Positions 60,580 through 64,000 of a stretch of DNA of 64,000 bases are shown in pieces. The first letter of the stretch is position 1. The number at the start of each line of letters is the position of its first letter. The notes below the pieces were generated by a model that searched no databases, had not been told where the DNA came from, and saw only the letters and a program-made list of their open reading frames with translations. This DNA is from Bacteroidota bacterium (GTDB lineage Bacteria > Bacteroidota > Bacteroidia > AKYH767-A > OLB10): contig JADKJB010000015.1 in NCBI GenBank assembly GCA_016722525.1, positions 88,066 through 152,065 of the forward strand, read 5' to 3'. The translations under genes were made by a program, and so were the position numbers.

Positions 60580-61395
60580 ATGAATCTAGAAGAATTTATT
60601 CGATTATCACTTCAGGAAGATATTGGAGAAGGGGATCATACCTCATTAGCATGTATTCCTTCAGGATCAAAAGGAAAAGCAAAATTGCTGATTAAGGATA
60701 CCGGTGTAATTGCCGGTGTTGCTCTCGCCGAAACTATTTTTAAAATGGCAGACCCGTCTTTGCGATTTAATAAACTGCTTGATGATGGTTCCATAGTAAA
60801 ACACGGCGATATCGTTTTTACTGTGGAGGGTGATGATCAGTCGATATTAAAAACGGAAAGGCTGGTGCTGAACTGCATGCAAAGGATGAGTGGCATTGCA
60901 ACTACCACCAAGTTATATGTGGAGCGGCTTGCGGGTTTACATTCAAGAGTACTTGATACAAGGAAAACAACACCTTTGATGCGTGAATTAGAAAAATGGG
61001 CGGTGCGCATCGGTGGTGGCTTGAATCATAGAATGGGACTGTATGATATGATTATGATTAAGGATAATCATGTTGATTATGCCGGTGGAATAATTCCTGC
61101 AATAAAAAATGTAAAGAGTTATCTTGAAAAAACAAAGTTGCTTATACCTGTAGAGATTGAAACCAGGAATTTAGAGGAAGTTAAAGAAGTGCTTGCAGAA
61201 GGTGGTATAAACAGGATTATGCTCGATAATTTCAAGCCACAACAATTAAAAGCGGCCGTAGCACTTATTGCAGGTCGCTATGAAACCGAGGCTTCGGGTG
61301 GAATTACACTGGACACCATTCGAAGCTTTGCGGAAACAGGGGTTGATTATATTTCGGTTGGAGCTCTTACGCATACTGTAAAAGCCTTGACATGA
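60580..61395 (+). CDS. nadC: Quinolinate phosphoribosyltransferase NadC
   Basis: 271 residues. It converts quinolinate and PRPP to nicotinate mononucleotide in NAD synthesis. Core motifs: 'LQEDIGEGDHTSLACIP', 'ERLVLNCMQRMSGIATTT', 'VLDTRKTTPLMRELEKWAVRIGGGLNHRMGLYDMIMIKDNH' (quinolinate/PRPP site), 'IETRNLEEV', 'IMLDNF' and 'EASGGITLDTIRSFAETGVDYISVGALTH'. Followed after 19 bases by the YihY gene on the same strand. Confidence 0.97.
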   Translation: MNLEEFIRLSLQEDIGEGDHTSLACIPSGSKGKAKLLIKDTGVIAGVALAETIFKMADPSLRFNKLLDDGSIVKHGDIVFTVEGDDQSILKTERLVLNCMQRMSGIATTTKLYVERLAGLHSRVLDTRKTTPLMRELEKWAVRIGGGLNHRMGLYDMIMIKDNHVDYAGGIIPAIKNVKSYLEKTKLLIPVEIETRNLEEVKEVLAEGGINRIMLDNFKPQQLKAAVALIAGRYETEASGGITLDTIRSFAETGVDYISVGALTHTVKALT

Positions 61396-61414
61396 GCCTT
61401 AAAGCATTCAGCTA

Positions 61415-62395
61415 ATGTTTCTAATTGAAAAATTAAAACAGTGGTATGGTTATCTGGAAGCATTTATTGTTCAAAAGCTTTTCAGACCATTCATGCACAT
61501 TTTAGCAAAAATAAACTATCCCGGTCAAGAGAACATTAACCTTTTGGACATTGGGACTTTCTTCGTGATAGGAATTCAAAAAGGCGATATTCAATCACGT
61601 GCCCGATCCATATCTTTCGATTTTTTTCTGGCTATTTTCCCCGCAATCATTTTTTTCTTTACGCTAATCCCCTATATTCCTGTTGATGGACTACAGGACA
61701 AAATTCTTATTCTGCTTATGGATGTCCTACCCCCCTATACATTCGAAGCGGCACGCACCACCATTGAGGACATTCTCAATCAGCCCAGAGGTGGCTTATT
61801 GTCGTTCGGATTTATTTTCGCTTTGTATGTTTCTGCCAACGGAATTAATTCGCTTATAGAGAGTTTCAACCAAAGCTATCATGGCATTGAAGTACGAAAT
61901 GCATTCAAACAACGGATGGTATCTATTTTTCTTACTTTCATGCTCGCTATAATTGTAATTTTCTCCATAGGACTTATCATCATTGCAGAAGTTGTTTCGA
62001 ATTATCTGGAAACTAAAAACCTTTTAGAGGCAGGTCCACGCGTATTCATGATTCAGGCAGGTACCTGGATCGTACTGATTACCATGTCGCTTTTAATGAT
62101 TTCTTTTCTCTACTATTATGGACCATCAAAAAAGAATAAAAGACCTTTTATTTCTGTAGGATCAGTAACAGCTACCTTCCTTCTGATTATTACAACACTT
62201 GGATTTAATTACTTTGTCGGAAATTTTGGTCAATACAATAAAATATATGGTTCAATAGGTACATTGATCGTTATTCTTATCTGGATCAACTTTAATTCAC
62301 TGCAGCTCATTATAGGTTTTGAACTAAATGCCTCCATTGAAAATGCCATGCGCAAAGCTGCCGATTCTAAAATTGAAAAAATTCGAATTGAATAA
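61415..62395 (+). CDS. YihY/BrkB-family inner membrane protein
   Basis: 326 residues with six membrane helices. The family pattern is clear: 'DIGTFFVIGIQKGDIQSRARSISFDFFLAIFPAIIFFFTLIPYIP', 'GGLLSFGFIFALYVSANGINSLIESFNQSYHGIE', 'RVFMIQAGTWIVLITMSLLMISFLYYYGPSKK', 'SVGSVTATFLLIITTLGFNYFVGNFGQYNKIYGSIGTLIVILIWINFNSLQLIIGFELNA'. Often called ribonuclease BN-like but not a nuclease; role unclear. Co-directional with nadC and probably co-transcribed. Confidence 0.95.
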   Translation: MFLIEKLKQWYGYLEAFIVQKLFRPFMHILAKINYPGQENINLLDIGTFFVIGIQKGDIQSRARSISFDFFLAIFPAIIFFFTLIPYIPVDGLQDKILILLMDVLPPYTFEAARTTIEDILNQPRGGLLSFGFIFALYVSANGINSLIESFNQSYHGIEVRNAFKQRMVSIFLTFMLAIIVIFSIGLIIIAEVVSNYLETKNLLEAGPRVFMIQAGTWIVLITMSLLMISFLYYYGPSKKNKRPFISVGSVTATFLLIITTLGFNYFVGNFGQYNKIYGSIGTLIVILIWINFNSLQLIIGFELNASIENAMRKAADSKIEKIRIE

Positions 62396-62518
62396 TGTAA
62401 GTGAAATTCAACCGGTCACCGAAAAAAAGTGTCAGCACCTCAAAATTTTCTTTCAACACTATTTTATTCCTGAAACAAGGCCTCCATCAAACCCAAAACA
62501 AACAAAGCTAAAAGAAAC

Positions 62519-62636
62519 TAAAAAAACCATAAAACCATAAAACCATAAAACTATAAAACCATAAAACTATAAAACTATAAAACTATAAAACTAAGAAACT
62601 AAGAAACTATAAAACTATAAAACTATAAAACTAAAA
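62519..62636. repeat. AAACTATA/AAACCATA microsatellite
   Basis: About thirteen 8- to 10-base units of (A)AAACYATA, some AAACTAAG, end exactly at the stop codon of the minus-strand gene that follows. Confidence 0.93.
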
Positions 62637-64000
62637 TTATCTGTCAATATATTCTTTAGCATCACCATCCACAACTCCAACCGGCATCCAGTTTCCATTG
62701 AGGTCGACTCTTTCGATAATGTAATAATCGACACCGGTTTCCCAATCACGGTAAGGAGACCATCTTAGGTTAGATCTGTTTTCCTCATCAAGAAATGAAT
62801 TGAGCAATATAGATGAGCTGGGTTGGCCCTGAGTGGTCTCTAAGCCACATAGGTTTTTCACCTTTACTTTATAAAAATAATTCTGTTCTTTAACGCGGGT
62901 ATCATAATCCGAGTAATTTGTTTCAGCAGGGTCGAGTGTTACCAGCAAAACAAAATTACTATTATCAGTAGACCGATACAATTCGAAGCCTGTAACTAAT
63001 TGGGGTGCTAATGTAGGTGGAGCCCATTCAGTAAAAACATAGCTATCGTCGTTTACAGTCGACCTTACAATATCTACTTTCTGATTCAATAATATTCCAG
63101 GAGCATCTATCTCTACAATATCCGACCAGGCTTCAAAACCCTTCACCACACAGGTCAGTTGCTCTAACCTGATAGGCTACCTGCATTCCACAATAAACAG
63201 TGGCATCAATATATAAATCTGTGGTTTCATCTAAAACTGCAATGCTATTGAAACTACCTGTGAGATTATCCTGTCTGTAAATTTCATAACCTGTAGTAGA
63301 ACAGCCATCGTACTTATTCCATTGCAGATAGACCGCATTATTAACAATGCTTCCTTCCAGATTGATGCTGGTATGAGGAACATGCTGCGCTAAAGGTAGT
63401 TCAGCATTACAAGTAGTTACTGCCTGAACAATATAGGTATAAGAACTATCAGCAGTATTTACAAGTTGATCGGTGTAAGTGGTAGTAACATTTAAACTGG
63501 TATTACCCGGGTTTGTATCGGTATATATCAATTCAAACAGCGTATCCACCGGACTAAATCGGTAAAGTTTATAGGATTCCAGGTTCAGCTGTGCCAGATT
63601 GCCCCAGGTAACTTCAACAGCGGATGGACCTGCTACGCTGACACTTTCAGCAACACTGGCGGCGGTGGGGTTCCGTCGTTTACATTAATGAAATTATTTA
63701 AAACATAGGAAGCTGTACAGACTCCATTGTTAACAGCAGTTAAGGTGACCGTATAAATCCCGGGTAACTGGTAAATGTGTGCAGGTTCATCACCCGTTGT
63801 AGTTAAACCATTACCTAAATTCCAAGTAAATGTAGTTGTGCTGTCGGTGTTCAATGAGTTATTTGTAAATTGAACCGGAAGCGGTGGACAACCGGTTGTG
63901 TTACTTGCAGTAAACGATGGAACAGGCATTGTTCCTACAATAACAGGATTTGGAGATACGAGGGTATCCTTGCATCCGGTTCCATTTCCGGTAATCAATG
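62637..64000 (-). CDS. PKD/fibronectin-type-III secreted protein, partial, two frame breaks
   Basis: The gene enters from beyond the right edge. It reads a PKD domain (TMPVPSFTASNTTGCPPLPVQFTNNSLN ... FTWNLGNGLTTTGDEPAHIYQLPGIYTVTLTAVNNG) and then two fibronectin-III-like modules (SAVEVTWGNLAQLNLESYKLYRF; VYLQWNKYDGCSTTGYEIYRQDN; VTGFELYRSTDNSNFVLLVTLDP). Frame shifts lie near 63640 and near 63140 (G run). The protein ends 'PVGVVDGDAKEYIDR' at 62637; relatives continue into a T9SS type B (CHU_C) sorting domain, which is absent here, and the stop borders the microsatellite. Secreted, very likely multi-domain and gliding- or adhesion-related. Confidence 0.83.

Overview
The window is AT-rich DNA from a member of the Bacteroidota. 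The main evidence is at least nine predicted secreted proteins, most with a C-terminal 'YPNP...G.Y.....' type IX secretion (T9SS) sorting tail. Supporting evidence is Bacteroidota-type promoters (TTTG, about 19 nt, TAnnTTTG), Bacteroidota forms of UvrA, DnaE, BatA-domain and DUF4783 proteins, and the trmD-rplS and DUF4783/nadC neighbourhoods. The exact family cannot be read from the sequence; a Chitinophagales- or Sphingobacteriales-like organism is my guess.

Layout. 1-2.4 kb: two T9SS surface proteins. 2.5-11 kb: a dispersed DNA-damage cassette, made of a broken DnaE-type polymerase (minus), a Y-family polymerase DinB (minus) and an XRE-S24 (LexA-like) regulator (plus). It is interrupted by a formylglycine-enzyme-like lipoprotein and a decayed T9SS propeller protein, and is rich in palindromic and tandem repeats. 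11-26 kb: glucosaminidase, large T9SS proteins, an ECF sigma factor operon and small membrane proteins. 26-31 kb: coiled-coil lipoprotein, a dihydroorotase-like protein coupled to a BatA-domain protein, PhoH. 32-36 kb: a four-helix-bundle gene between inverted repeats, then recR / glycosyltransferase / TIGR02757. 36-46 kb: sodium symporter, tryptophan dioxygenase, a PIN toxin-antitoxin pair, NfeD protease, LysM-RlpA protein, MFS transporter, OsmC. 46-50 kb: two tRNA-Leu genes, a DnaQ/GIY-YIG protein, a CtlX-GNAT fusion, and a REP-associated transposase flanked by its repeats. 51-64 kb: trmD, rplS, uvrA, an AlkB-type hydroxylase, YceI, a glycosyltransferase, rlmH, DUF4783, nadC, YihY, and the start of another large secreted protein running off the right edge.

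About twenty otherwise convincing genes are interrupted, mostly by one-base shifts at or near A, T or G runs. The protein continues cleanly in another frame, so I treat most of these as probable consensus errors (long-read style) and give the full span of each gene. Exceptions that look biological are the DnaE-type gene, which lacks the whole catalytic palm segment, and perhaps the T9SS gene at 6.7-8.1 kb.

The most interesting material is the 2.5-11 kb cassette. Its S24 regulator has a textbook promoter overlapped by an inverted repeat, and a 12-base word from that site recurs upstream of the polymerase gene. The 3' end of the polymerase gene is present as 107-bp tandem copies. The regulator's C-terminus has been remodelled by a 30-bp repeat array. 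Second is a REP/RAYT island at 49.7-51.0 kb.
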